In this document: positions 8,285 through 16,644 of the stretch, in pieces
Layout of the letters: each line of letters opens with the position of its first letter
Position numbering within the stretch: position 1 is the first letter of the stretch
NCBI RefSeq assembly: GCF_000720485.1
Contig: NZ_JOAX01000015.1
Span: 103,383-167,382, forward strand
DNA: 64,000 nt
From: Streptomyces ochraceiscleroticus
Lineage (GTDB): Bacteria > Actinomycetota > Actinomycetes > Streptomycetales > Streptomycetaceae
Reading direction: 5' to 3'
Translations under genes and position numbers: made by a program
The notes under the pieces: model-generated
Told to the model about the DNA's origin: nothing
The model's database searches: none
What the model saw: the letters and a program-made list of their open reading frames with translations, nothing else

Positions 8285-10336
8285 TCAGCGCCCGCCCTCC
8301 TCCTGGTGGGATTCCTCCGCCGCGAGGGCGGGAATCACACCGCCGGCGAGTACGGTCCTGCGGCGCCCGGCCGGGAGACGGTGCCGCACCCGGTATTCCT
8401 CCTGCCGCGTCACATTCACCACGACAAGCGTCGACTCGGCGGTGTCTGCGGCCTCGGGAGCGAGCGCGGCGTGCAGCTTCTCCATCCGCAGTTCATCGTC
8501 CTGCTGGATACGGTCATAGTCCGCCGGATCCTGGAATTCGAGGGCGAGAACGCCGAAGTTGGCGAGGTTCTGCCAGTGGATGCGGGCGTAGGACTTGGCG
8601 ATCACCGCGCGCAGACCCAGGTAACGGGGTGTCAGCGCGGCGTGTTCCCGGGAGGAACCCTGCCCGTAGTTGTCGCCGGCCACGACCACATGTCCGCCGT
8701 CCTCCGCGTCCCCTCGCGCGCTGTCGCGGTGGGCTGCCGCCCGCCGGGGATACTCCGGATCGATGCGGGTGAAGGTGAAGTCGGCGAGGCGCGGGATGTC
8801 GGACCGGAAGGGCAGCGCCTTGGCGCCGGCGGGGGAGATCTCGTCGGTGGAGACGTCGTCGCCGGCCTTGAGCAGTACCGGTGTGTGCAGGGTGTCGGGC
8901 AGTGGGTCGAGAGGGGGCAGGGCGGAGATGCCCGGCCCGCGTTCCAGTTGCACCTCGCACGCTTCCCGCGGGGGCAGGGGCGGCTCCAGCATCGCGGTGT
9001 TGACCGGTCCCTGGCGCAGGGCCGGCAGGTCAGCGGGGTGGTCGGTGGCGTTGTCGGCCGCCCAGTCGCGGGGGTCGGTGATCACTCCGGTCAGTGCGGA
9101 GGCGGTGGCCGTCTCCGGTGAGCACAGCCAGATCCTGTCGTCTTCGGTGCCGGAGCGTCCGGGGAAGTTGCGCGGAAAGGTACGCAGCGAGTTCCGGCCG
9201 GCCGCGGGGGCCTGGCCCATGCCGATACAACCCAGACAACCGGCCTGGTGGATGCGGGCACCGGCGGCGATGAGATCCAGTACGGCCCCGGAGCGGGTGA
9301 GGTCCTGCAGGGTTTCACGGGAGGTGGGATTGACGTCGAAGCTGACTCCGGGAGCCGTCTGCCGGCCCTTGGCCATGGCCGCGGCAACCGCGAAGTCGCG
9401 CAGGCCGGGGTTGGCGGAGGAGCCGATGACGGCCTGGTGGACGGGCTGGCCGGCGGCTTCTCGTACGGGGACGACGTTGCCCGGTGAGGTGGGGCGGGCG
9501 ATCAGCGGTTCGAGCGTGCTCAGGTCGATCTCGTCCGTCCGGTCATAGCGAGCGTCCGGCTCGGCGGCCAGCGGCCGGTAGTCGTCCTCGCGACCCTCGC
9601 TGCGCAGGAACTCCCGTACCGCCTCATCGGAGGGGAACACGGTCGCGGTCGCGCCCAGCTCCGCTCCCATGTTGGCGATGACATGGCGGTCCATGGCGCT
9701 CAGGCAGATCAGCCCCGGCCCGTGGTACTCGATCACCCGGTTCACCGCGCCTTTGACGCCGTGGCGCCGCAGCATCTCCAGGATCACGTCCTTGGCGCTG
9801 ACCCACGGCGGCAGGGTGCCGGTCAGCCGTACGCCCCAGATCTCCGGCATGGTGAGGCGCAACGGCCGGCCGGCCATGGCGAGCGCGACCTCCAGCCCGC
9901 CGGTACCGATAGCGAGCATGCCCAGCGCGCCTGCGGCACAGGTGTGCGAATCGGACCCGGCCAGCGACTTGCCCGGAATCCCGAAGTGCTGCATGTGGAC
10001 CGGGTGCGAGACGCCGTTACCGGGTTTGGAGTACCAGATCCCGAAGCGGCGGGCGGCCGAGCGGAGGAAGGCATGGTCCTCGGCGTTGCGGCCGTCGGTC
10101 TGCAGGATGTTGTGGTCGACATACTGCACACTGACCTCGGTGCGGACCCGGTCCAGGCCGATGGCCTCCAGCTCCTGCATCACCAGGGTGCCGGTGGCGT
10201 CCTGCGTCAGGGTCTGATCGATGCGCAGCCCGATCTCACTGCCCGGCTCCAGCACGCCCTCCACGAGGTGATCCCCGATGAGCCGGTGCGCGAGACTGCC
10301 GTTACCGTCCGTCCTCACCTGCGAGCTGGCCGCCAT
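8285..10336 (-). CDS. Aconitate hydratase (short, ~680-residue type)
   Basis: A 683-residue aconitase-superfamily enzyme expected to isomerise citrate and isocitrate through cis-aconitate. The start is an ATG with GGAGGCGGGC just before it. Iron-sulphur ligands are visible as one Cys in GSDSHTCAAGALG (about residue 134) and two in GCLGCIGMG (about residue 368). The C-terminal swivel domain carries VVVAGDNYGQGSSREHAAL and the KSYARIHWQNLANFGVLAL pattern. At this length it belongs with the mitochondrial-like short aconitases rather than the ~900-residue AcnA used in the Streptomyces TCA cycle, so it is probably a second, accessory enzyme; a related hydro-lyase reaction on a similar tricarboxylate is possible. 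It sits alone, with no cluster of citrate genes. Confidence 0.88.
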   Translation of the reverse strand: MAASSQVRTDGNGSLAHRLIGDHLVEGVLEPGSEIGLRIDQTLTQDATGTLVMQELEAIGLDRVRTEVSVQYVDHNILQTDGRNAEDHAFLRSAARRFGIWYSKPGNGVSHPVHMQHFGIPGKSLAGSDSHTCAAGALGMLAIGTGGLEVALAMAGRPLRLTMPEIWGVRLTGTLPPWVSAKDVILEMLRRHGVKGAVNRVIEYHGPGLICLSAMDRHVIANMGAELGATATVFPSDEAVREFLRSEGREDDYRPLAAEPDARYDRTDEIDLSTLEPLIARPTSPGNVVPVREAAGQPVHQAVIGSSANPGLRDFAVAAAMAKGRQTAPGVSFDVNPTSRETLQDLTRSGAVLDLIAAGARIHQAGCLGCIGMGQAPAAGRNSLRTFPRNFPGRSGTEDDRIWLCSPETATASALTGVITDPRDWAADNATDHPADLPALRQGPVNTAMLEPPLPPREACEVQLERGPGISALPPLDPLPDTLHTPVLLKAGDDVSTDEISPAGAKALPFRSDIPRLADFTFTRIDPEYPRRAAAHRDSARGDAEDGGHVVVAGDNYGQGSSREHAALTPRYLGLRAVIAKSYARIHWQNLANFGVLALEFQDPADYDRIQQDDELRMEKLHAALAPEAADTAESTLVVVNVTRQEEYRVRHRLPAGRRRTVLAGGVIPALAAEESHQEEGGR

Positions 10337-10492
10337 GCCCGCCTCCTGCCCTGCGCCGGTGGTGTACCGCGGCCTCGGGTACCCCGGCGCGGGGCGGGTG
10401 ACTCTTGCTGCCGCGTCAACAGGTGCGCCGAAGCGGGTACCGGCTCCTGCGCCCGTCCTCGTTTCCCCAGGTCAGCGCCGTGTTGTGACGTG

Positions 10493-10957
10493 TCAGGTCG
10501 TCGAGTACTTCCACGACGAGCAGGACACGAGCGTACGGGTGTCACCGGAACCCTGCGCCTCGCAGGCGCGGAACTTGACGAAGGTGTCCCCGTTGGTGTC
10601 CGCCGCCTCGGGGAAGGACTTGTTCTTGTACTGCCAGCCGGCGCTCACCCCGGCGGTCGAGTAGATCACGCCTTGCCGCTCCGGGATCCCCCAGAGGTAG
10701 AACTCCCACTGAATCGCGACCGGCAGATTGTTGCTCGCCTTGTCCCGGATGGCGAACCATTCGCCGACGTCACCGAAGCAGGCCTCGGCTCTGGAGGAGT
10801 CGTACACACACTCCCAACTGCTTCCCCCGCTCGCGGACCCCGCGTAGTCCACCTCCCACTCCGCGGCCGAAGCGGGCCCGGCCGCGAGCGCCACCGCCCC
10901 CAGCGCGAAGGCCCCCACGGCGGCCAGCTTGGCCTTGATGCTTGTCATGTTCGTCAT
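10493..10957 (-). CDS. Small secreted protein of unknown function
   Basis: A 154-residue protein with a clear Sec signal peptide: MTNMTSIKAKLAAVG, then a hydrophobic Ala/Gly/Val stretch and the cleavage site GPASAAEW near residue 32. The mature part is small, rich in Trp, Tyr and Ser, and has four cysteines (WECVYD, EACFGD, FRACEAQ, LVSCSSW) that could form two disulphides. I recognise no catalytic motif. Two ATGs lie nine bases apart (10957 and 10948). A run of five 15-bp repeats lies directly upstream, an unusual leader for such a gene. Likely extracellular; function unknown. Confidence 0.75.
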   Translation of the reverse strand: MTNMTSIKAKLAAVGAFALGAVALAAGPASAAEWEVDYAGSASGGSSWECVYDSSRAEACFGDVGEWFAIRDKASNNLPVAIQWEFYLWGIPERQGVIYSTAGVSAGWQYKNKSFPEAADTNGDTFVKFRACEAQGSGDTRTLVSCSSWKYSTT

Positions 10958-10965
10958 GTCCCACC

Positions 10966-11040
10966 CCACGGATTCGCTTCGCTCCGAGCCGATTGGGTTC
11001 GACTCGCTTCGCTTCGACTCGATTCGGTTCCACTCGATTC
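10966..11040. repeat. Five tandem 15-bp repeats
   Basis: Units at 10966, 10981, 10996, 11011 and 11026 follow the consensus GSTTCGACTCGATTC, the first two being more diverged. The array sits in the leader of the minus-strand secreted-protein gene, ending about nine bases before its start. Confidence 0.85.
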
Positions 11041-11089
11041 GACTGACCAGAGCGTGCCGCTGCGACCCGCCGGAGGAAACGCAAACCCC

Positions 11090-11155
11090 CTGTCCGGGAC
11101 AGCCCGGCAACAGTCCTAGCTGGTCACAGCGTTGTCCGGCCCGTGTCCCGGACAC
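11090..11155. promoter_or_regulatory. Pair of near-identical 13-bp palindromes
   Basis: CTGTCCGGGACAG (11090-11102) and GTGTCCCGGACAC (11143-11155) are each perfect palindromes around one central base and share the TGTCC/GGACA arms. Their centres are 53 bp apart, about five helical turns. They lie between the divergent secreted-protein gene and the SugE gene and may be operators. They do not carry the ACGR loops of guanidine-II riboswitch hairpins. Confidence 0.55.
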
Positions 11156-11249
11156 AGACGGCGGCGCGTCCACCAGCGTGGTGCGGTGCGACCGCAGCCA
11201 TGATCGACTGGACTCGGGCGGACAACCGATGACAAGGGAGGAGCAAGCG

Positions 11250-11564
11250 GTGGCGTGGGTGATTCTGATCCTTTCCGGCGTGCTGGAAACGGTGTGGGCC
11301 TCCGCGCTGGAAGCCTCGAGGAACTTTTCGCGGTGGCGGCCGTCGGTCCTGTTCCTCGTGGCGCTGGCGCTGAGCATGACCGGACTGTCGTACGGGGTCA
11401 GCAGCATCCCCCTGGGCACGGCCTATGGCGTATGGGTGGGCATCGGGGCGGTCGGCACAGCGGTGTACGGCATGCTCGTGCTCGGCGATCCGGTGACGGT
11501 TGCGCGCGTGGTGTGCCTGATGCTGATCATCGCAGGCGTGGTGGGTCTGAAGATCCTGTCCTGA
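11250..11564 (+). CDS. sugE: SugE/Gdx-type small multidrug resistance (SMR) transporter
   Basis: A 104-residue inner-membrane protein with four transmembrane helices that works as an antiparallel dimer. GTG 11250 is preferred because GGGAGGAG ends six bases before it; an in-frame ATG at 11229 has no such site. The key residues of the SMR family are present: the proton/substrate glutamate in ILSGVLETVWA (helix 1), followed by FSRWRPS and GTAYGVWVGIGAVGTA. The ETVWA and FSR.RPS patterns match the SugE subgroup, now known mainly as guanidinium/proton exporters (Gdx), rather than the EmrE/Qac drug pumps. It appears as a single gene, whereas some SMR genes occur in pairs. Twin palindromes upstream may control it. 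Confidence 0.88.
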   Translation: MAWVILILSGVLETVWASALEASRNFSRWRPSVLFLVALALSMTGLSYGVSSIPLGTAYGVWVGIGAVGTAVYGMLVLGDPVTVARVVCLMLIIAGVVGLKILS

Positions 11565-11656
11565 GAACCGCTGCCAGGAGCATCCCTCGCACTGGGCTGG
11601 CCTGGGCGTCCTTACTTACGGAATAGCTGTGCAAGAGCCGCTGATCTGTCATTCAG

Positions 11657-11760
11657 AACAGGATTCAAAACAGGATTCAGGACAGAACCTGACCTCAATG
11701 GTCCTTAGCGTGGTCCTGACCGACGGAACAGGATCAGGAACAGGAACGCGGAACAGGAAC
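11657..11760. repeat. Five AACAGGA repeats in a leader region
   Basis: AACAGGA begins at 11657, 11669, 11727, 11739 and 11752; the copies come as a pair 12 bp apart, then a triplet with 12- and 13-bp steps. They lie just before the DinB-family gene and could be regulatory repeats or slippage products. Confidence 0.6.
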
Positions 11761-11777
11761 GCTGAAAGGCGGCGACC

Positions 11778-12335
11778 ATGACCGGCAACGAGCCGACCAC
11801 CCCCGACCTGGCCGAGCATCCGGCCGTCACTGGTGAGCCCGCCGAGTGGCTTGAGGCGCTGGCCAAGCACCGGCACTTCCTGCGCTTCACCACCCGTGAC
11901 CTCACCGATGAGCAGGCCGGGCTGCGAACCACCGCGAGCGAGTTGTGCCTGGGCGGCCTGATCAAGCACGTCACTGCGGTCGAGCGCAACTGGGTGGACT
12001 TCATTCTGAACGGCCCATCGGCGATGGGGGACTTCACGGCGATGACCGAGGCCGACTGGGCCCGCCGGGCGGACGAGTTCCGGTTGCTGCCCGGTGAGAC
12101 GCTGGCCGGTGTACTCGCCGAGTACGCGGAAGTGGCCCGCCGGACCCACGACGTGGTGGCCACTCTGCCTCACCTGGACACCGCGTGGCCGCTGCCGAAG
12201 GCCCCGTGGTTCGAGGCCGGCGCGCAGTGGTCGGCCCGCAGGGTGCTGATGCACATCATCAGCGAGACCGCTCAGCACGCGGGCCACGCCGACATCATCC
12301 GCGAGTCCCTGGACGGCGCCAAGAGCATGGGCTAG
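11778..12335 (+). CDS. DinB/DUF664 family protein (thiol-dependent enzyme fold)
   Basis: A 185-residue protein of the DinB-like four-helix fold, which in actinobacteria includes mycothiol-dependent S-transferases and isomerases. Visible marks are LGGLIKHVTAVERNWVDFIL, with the first metal-ligand-type histidine, and HIISETAQHAGHADIIRESL near the C-terminus, the usual second and third histidine pair. These three histidines normally bind a divalent metal. The first ~20 residues are a poorly conserved leader. Substrate unknown. The stretch before its start is packed with AACAGGA repeats, and GAAAGGCGG serves as ribosome-binding site. It is followed by a Toprim gene on the same strand, about 130 bp away. 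Confidence 0.85.
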   Translation: MTGNEPTTPDLAEHPAVTGEPAEWLEALAKHRHFLRFTTRDLTDEQAGLRTTASELCLGGLIKHVTAVERNWVDFILNGPSAMGDFTAMTEADWARRADEFRLLPGETLAGVLAEYAEVARRTHDVVATLPHLDTAWPLPKAPWFEAGAQWSARRVLMHIISETAQHAGHADIIRESLDGAKSMG

Positions 12336-12464
12336 GGCGTGACCGAGGGGTGGCCGCCGGAGTGGTCTGCGTCGGCGCGCGACCGCACGGCTTCGCGGCG
12401 CCGGAAAACGTGTATGCGTACGGGATCTCGGTCGTGCCAGCATGGCATCGGGAAGCGAGGTCTC

Positions 12465-13118
12465 GTGGACGAGTTGAGGCGATTCCGCCGGGCGGCCGTC
12501 GAGTGGGCGGCCGGCGGAGCGGGGGCGAGTGCGGCAGCCGCCGCGGCGAGGGAGCTGGCCGGCGGTGTGCGGACGGTCGTACTCGTCGAGGGGAGCAGTG
12601 ACCAGGTCGCACTCGAAGCGCTGGCCACCCGCTACGGCCGCGACCTCGGTACGGAGGGCGTCGCGGTAGTACCACTGGGAGGCGCAACGAGCATCGGGCG
12701 CTTCCTGGACGTGTGCGGTCCTCCGGGGCTCGGCCTCCCGTTGGCCGGTCTCTGCGACATCGGCGAGGAGCGGCATTTCCGGCGCCATCTGGAACGGGTC
12801 GGGCTCGGGTCCGATCTCACGCACGCCGGACTGGAAACACTCGGCTTCCACGTGTGCGTCGCCGACCTGGAGGACGAGCTGATCCGCGCTCTCGGGGCCG
12901 AGGGCGTACAGCAAGTGATCGAGGCCCAGGGCGAGATGCGCCCTTTCCGCATCTTTCAGGGCCAGCCGGCACAGCGAGAACGGCCCGTGGAACACCAACT
13001 GCGGCGCTTCATGGGCACACACAGCGGCCGCAAGGCGCTCTACGCACAGGCACTGGTCACGCACCTGGACCTCGACCGCGTTCCCCGGCCGCTGGAGCGC
13101 CTTCTCACGCACGTCTGA
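12465..13118 (+). CDS. Toprim-domain protein (OLD-nuclease Toprim-like)
   Basis: About 217 residues starting at GTG 12465, with GAGG four bases upstream. After a helical Ala-rich N-terminus comes TVVLVEGSSDQVALEAL, the glutamate-containing first strand of a Toprim fold, then VVPLGGATSIGRFLDVCG and the acidic motif LAGLCDIGEERHF where Toprim nucleases carry their DxD/DxE residues. The C-terminal part (QGEMRPFRIFQGQPAQR and MGTHSGRKALYAQAL) resembles the tail of Toprim regions in OLD-family ATP-dependent nucleases. No ATPase domain is present, so it may be a stand-alone Toprim protein acting with another factor, or a fragment of a former OLD protein. Function unproven. Confidence 0.7.
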   Translation: MDELRRFRRAAVEWAAGGAGASAAAAAARELAGGVRTVVLVEGSSDQVALEALATRYGRDLGTEGVAVVPLGGATSIGRFLDVCGPPGLGLPLAGLCDIGEERHFRRHLERVGLGSDLTHAGLETLGFHVCVADLEDELIRALGAEGVQQVIEAQGEMRPFRIFQGQPAQRERPVEHQLRRFMGTHSGRKALYAQALVTHLDLDRVPRPLERLLTHV

Positions 13119-13120
13119 CG

Positions 13121-13344
13121 CCGAAGGTGAGATCTCCCAGCCGTCGCGGGTGCCGAGAGTGCACTTGTCGGTCATCCCCGTGCGCTGCACGGAACAAGGA
13201 CGCGCCACTACGAGCGCGAAAGCCGATACAAGCAATGCCGCGGCCAGCGACGGGCGGTCGCGCACCCGCCGGTGGGGCCCGTCGGTCGAACCACACGGCG
13301 TAATGTCACCAGCGCGCCCGGCAGAACACGTCAAGGAGTAACTC
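13121..13344 (-). pseudogene. Relic of a membrane-protein gene sharing the TDKCTL...DGWEISP motif
   Basis: On the minus strand this stretch reads LAAALLVSAFALVVARP (a transmembrane-like segment), then GMTDKCTLGTRDGWEISPSA before a stop-free but unrelated continuation into the antisense of the Toprim gene. The same motif, TDKCTLRTPDGWEISPRLSE, occurs in the intact membrane-protein gene at 34039-34752, and the two DNA stretches (13121-13173 and 34254-34306) are about 90% identical by eye. This looks like the remains of a paralogue, truncated at both ends. Confidence 0.6.
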
Positions 13345-14697
13345 ATGACCATGACCACCGCGGACAGCGGCACAGGCGTCGCGGCGGCCCGGCGAAGGCG
13401 GGGTGAGCCGTATCCGGCGCCGGAACCCGTCGAGGCGTATCCGGACCGGGCTGCCCTGTTGCAAGAACGGGCGCAGGCTCTCAACTCGCTGGTGCGCGAG
13501 GACTTCTCCCGGCTGCGCGGGCTCTACTTTCTGGTCTGCGCAGGGCTGTTGGTGGCTGCCGTCGCGCTCGCCGCAGGCAGTGCGACGGACGCGGTGCAGG
13601 CGGGCGCCGACGGCCATGGCGGCGAACGAATGAGCCACGACCTGATCGGCTTCGCCGCAACCGTCGTGGCCGCAGCTGCCGCGCTGCTGGGGCTGCGGTC
13701 CATCCGGTCGCGGGACCGGCTGCGGTGGCAGCGCATCCAGGCTTGGTACGCGCTGGAGCGCACCCCCGCGGCCCGCGCTCTGCCGGCAGGCGACATCCCG
13801 GCCGAGCTTGAACCGGCGGATCAGCACCCCCGGGTACGCGACCGCTATATCCGCAACAACGGCCTGCACCTGCGTGGCAACCTCGGCGCCATCGTGGCCC
13901 TCGCCTGCGCCATCTCCCTCCTGATAGTCCTGACCAACGCAGACACGGCCGACCTCTCGCTCACGGTCACGGGTGCCGCCGCTCTGGTCACCACCGGGGT
14001 GCTGGCCTGGCGGGTCACGGCGAAGTACAGCCGGCGCTACCGCTGGGCCGGCCAGCGGCAGTCCGTAGAGGCCACAGAACGCAACCGCACAATCTTCCGC
14101 GAGCGCCTCACCGCGCCGGCAACCGACACGGGGGCTGTGACAAAGCCCTACCAAGTCCTCGCCGCGGCGTGCATGGCCGCCCCGACCGTCGTCATCCTCG
14201 GCGCGGTCTGCATCGCCCGCCCCCGCACCGCCGCCAATCTCGGCGTCATCGTCGCCGGGGCGCTGGGCGTCTTCCTCCTGCTGCTGCCCTTCTTCTTGGT
14301 GAGACGCCTGCGCGAACGCCGTGCCCTGCACGCTGCGTTCCCCACCGCAGCGGCCGCCCTCCCCACTGGATCCACCCCGTACGCGGTGCACTTCGGCCTC
14401 AACGAGGACGATGCCCATGACACGGAACCGGCCACCTGGGACCGCGGTCCCGCCCGCGCCGGCTCCGCAGCGCTCACCACCTCGGCCCTCCACCTCCGCG
14501 GCCCGGCTGGCGAGGCCCTGGACATCACCCTGACCGACATCCTCGGCGCGGTGCACTCCCCCCAGTGGCCCTGGCTGGCCGACGGCTCACTGGACCTGCA
14601 TCTGCACACGGGGGAGGCCATTGAACTCCGCACACCCCAGCACCGGCATTTGGCCACTGAACTGGCGTCGGCGGGTGTACGAGTACTGCGTGCCTAG
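13345..14697 (+). CDS. Multi-pass membrane protein of unknown function
   Basis: A 450-residue protein with a strong ribosome-binding site (AAGGAG) before ATG 13345. It has about six hydrophobic helices arranged in three pairs: residues ~55-75 and ~95-115 flanking a His/Gly loop, ~175-195 and ~205-225, and ~270-290 and ~295-320. The C-terminal ~110 residues are soluble and end with a beta-rich stretch (SAALTTSALHLRGPAGEALD, then TDILGAVHSPQWPWLADGSL) reminiscent of a bacterial PH-like domain. The N-terminus is Arg/Pro-rich. No enzyme motif is seen. The following gene is a triple SUKH-3 immunity protein 65 bp downstream, so a role in contact-dependent competition is possible but unsupported. 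Confidence 0.7.
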   Translation: MTMTTADSGTGVAAARRRRGEPYPAPEPVEAYPDRAALLQERAQALNSLVREDFSRLRGLYFLVCAGLLVAAVALAAGSATDAVQAGADGHGGERMSHDLIGFAATVVAAAAALLGLRSIRSRDRLRWQRIQAWYALERTPAARALPAGDIPAELEPADQHPRVRDRYIRNNGLHLRGNLGAIVALACAISLLIVLTNADTADLSLTVTGAAALVTTGVLAWRVTAKYSRRYRWAGQRQSVEATERNRTIFRERLTAPATDTGAVTKPYQVLAAACMAAPTVVILGAVCIARPRTAANLGVIVAGALGVFLLLLPFFLVRRLRERRALHAAFPTAAAALPTGSTPYAVHFGLNEDDAHDTEPATWDRGPARAGSAALTTSALHLRGPAGEALDITLTDILGAVHSPQWPWLADGSLDLHLHTGEAIELRTPQHRHLATELASAGVRVLRA

Positions 14698-14762
14698 GTG
14701 TGTTGTCCCGGGACGCTGCCCGCAACATGGGGCGCCCGGTCCATATCCTGTAGGAACGAACC

Positions 14763-16178
14763 ATGCGGTGGGCAGAGGTGAATGGCGAAGCTGGAACGCG
14801 TTGGTCGGCGTTGACTGCGAGGCGGTTGCGGGAGGCCGGGTGGTACCCGGGCCGTGCGATTCCCACCGAGGGATGGCTGCGGGCGATGCGCGGGCGAGGT
14901 GGCGTCGAGATGCATGAGGCGGCGCGCCGGTTCCTCGCCGAGTTCGGCGGTTTGGCGATCGACCGGGCCCTGGTGGACTGGGCGCTCGGTGGGGTGTCGT
15001 TCCGGGTCGATCCTTTCGCAGCCGAGTGGGATGACAAGGTCTTCGATGTGCCGGGCGAGGGCTTCCCGTCCTACCTCTACTCCATCGGCGCGACCGACGA
15101 GGGGGACGGCCTGGGAATGGCCCCGGACGGCGCGGTCTACATGGGCAAGGACAGCGTCAGGCTGTTGGCGGGTACCCCCGACGAGGCTCTGCAAAGGCTT
15201 ATCGAGGGAGCCGGAGCCGCCGGTGAATACGAATTCCGGTCACGTTGGTCTCCGTTGACCAAGCGCGTGCTGCGGTCGGCCGGGTGGTATGCCGAACGTT
15301 CGGTGCCTGTCGAGCACTGGGAACATCTACTGCGCGGACAGGGCGACTTCGAGATCCACGATGCCGCACGCGATTTCCTCACCGAATTCGGCGGGTTGGC
15401 GACCGATGGATGGACCCCGGGACCGGTCATGCCCCAGTCTCCGTTCCGCTTCGACCCCAGCACCGCCACGGCGGACCGTGAGGCTTTCGACAGGCTCAGC
15501 AGGAAGGTCGGGACCTCCCTCTATCCCATCGGCCTGGCCGACAGCGGTAGGAGCTATCTGGCCATGGCTCCGAATGGCGCGGTCTACATCGGCGAGGACG
15601 CCGTCGAACTGCTGGCGGACAGCTGCTACGAGGCGGTGGAGAAGCTCGTCATGGAACGGCCTACCGAAGCTCCTCTGCCGTTCCTGTTGGTGGATGGCTA
15701 CCTTGAGCTGCCGCACAGCCCCGGTCAAGACCTGAGTGCCGAAATCGGTACACGGTGGTCCGCAGAGACCGACCGAGTATTGCGGCTGGCCGGGTGGCAT
15801 CCGGGCCGTTCGGTACCAACCGTTGAATCGGAACGCTCCCTCCATGAGACGGACGAGGACTTCGAGATCCACGAGGCCGCACGGTGGTTCCTCACCGAAT
15901 TCGGCGGCCTGGATATCCATCAGGACGGACCGGGCAGGACGATGGCGCGGTCCCCGTTCCGGCTCGACCCCCTTGTGGCCAGATGGGATTACGAGATCTT
16001 CGAGGTCCTCAGTGAGAAAGCCGGGGCTGACCTCTATCCCATCGGTGGCATCATTCCCGGCGGCATCTACCTGGGGATGGCGCCGAACGGTGCGGTCTAT
16101 GTGGGCCTGGACAGTGTCGAACTGCTGGCGGATACCGCTGACGAGGCTCTGGACAAGCTCATCAGGGGAATCCGCTGA
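14763..16178 (+). CDS. Triple SUKH-3 domain protein (poly-immunity protein)
   Basis: A 471-residue cytoplasmic protein made of three consecutive SUKH-3 domains of about 150 residues each. Each repeat has the same landmarks: RWS..T...LR.AGW.PGR..P, then EIH.AAR.FL.EFGGL, SPFR.DP, LYPIG, and MAPNGAVY.G.D.V.LLAD. Domain starts are near residues 12, 155 and 325. SUKH proteins are immunity factors that neutralise nuclease or other polymorphic toxins; fused copies are taken to protect against several toxins at once. AGGAA precedes ATG 14763. No toxin gene is visible nearby, so this may be an orphan immunity gene defending against toxins of neighbouring strains. Middle and last repeats resemble each other most, suggesting internal duplication. 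Confidence 0.88.
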   Translation: MRWAEVNGEAGTRWSALTARRLREAGWYPGRAIPTEGWLRAMRGRGGVEMHEAARRFLAEFGGLAIDRALVDWALGGVSFRVDPFAAEWDDKVFDVPGEGFPSYLYSIGATDEGDGLGMAPDGAVYMGKDSVRLLAGTPDEALQRLIEGAGAAGEYEFRSRWSPLTKRVLRSAGWYAERSVPVEHWEHLLRGQGDFEIHDAARDFLTEFGGLATDGWTPGPVMPQSPFRFDPSTATADREAFDRLSRKVGTSLYPIGLADSGRSYLAMAPNGAVYIGEDAVELLADSCYEAVEKLVMERPTEAPLPFLLVDGYLELPHSPGQDLSAEIGTRWSAETDRVLRLAGWHPGRSVPTVESERSLHETDEDFEIHEAARWFLTEFGGLDIHQDGPGRTMARSPFRLDPLVARWDYEIFEVLSEKAGADLYPIGGIIPGGIYLGMAPNGAVYVGLDSVELLADTADEALDKLIRGIR

Positions 16179-16299
16179 CCGAGCGCCGTTCTGGTGCCCA
16201 GGCACCGGCACTCGTATCTGGCAGCCCGAACCGGGAAGCGTCGGCGGCCGCGCGTACCGGGATCCGGACGACCCGGATGCCGACGCGGACATCAGTCGC

Positions 16300-16590
16300 G
16301 ACCGGCCCGACGAGACCGAGGACTTCCCCCGTGATGTGGGTGGCGCCCGGCACTATCGCCCGCACCCTGCCCTGGCAGTTGGATCCCGGCCGGGTGGACA
16401 AGAAGAACTACACCACGCACGCCATCGTTATCGACCGCCGCCCGGTGTTCGTGGGACTGTCCCGCCACAAGGACACGAAGCGCATCGACGACGCCGCCGC
16501 CCGCCCGGCCGAGCAGCACCCGGCCCACGTCGTCTTCTCCATGGACTTCGGCGTGTTGAAACGAGGGTGCCTTTCGAGTCCTGTCCTTTC
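16300..16590 (+). other. Coding-like remnant of unknown origin
   Basis: One plus-strand frame through this 460-base gap reads like real protein: VDKKNYTTHAIVIDRRPVFV, then LSRHKDTKRIDDAAARPAEQ and VVFSMDFGVLKRG. It has no good start, no family that I recognise, and is overrun by a terminator hairpin. It is probably the middle of a decayed gene. Confidence 0.35.
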
Positions 16591-16592
16591 GG

Positions 16593-16622
16593 TGAGGCCG
16601 GGGCTGTCTTTCCCCGGCCTCA
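16593..16622. terminator. Perfect hairpin terminator
   Basis: An 11-bp perfect stem (TGAGGCCGGGG and its complement) with an 8-base loop CTGTCTTT ends 22 bases before the minus-strand oxidoreductase stop. It probably ends that operon and any readthrough from the other side. Confidence 0.8.
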
Positions 16623-16644
16623 GCAACGTGTGGCCGGTCGCAGG

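Noticed and set aside
11090..11155. Guanidine-II (mini-ykkC) riboswitch before SugE
   Set aside because: There are two hairpins, but the palindromes have no ACGR loop and are too short; kept only as possible operators.
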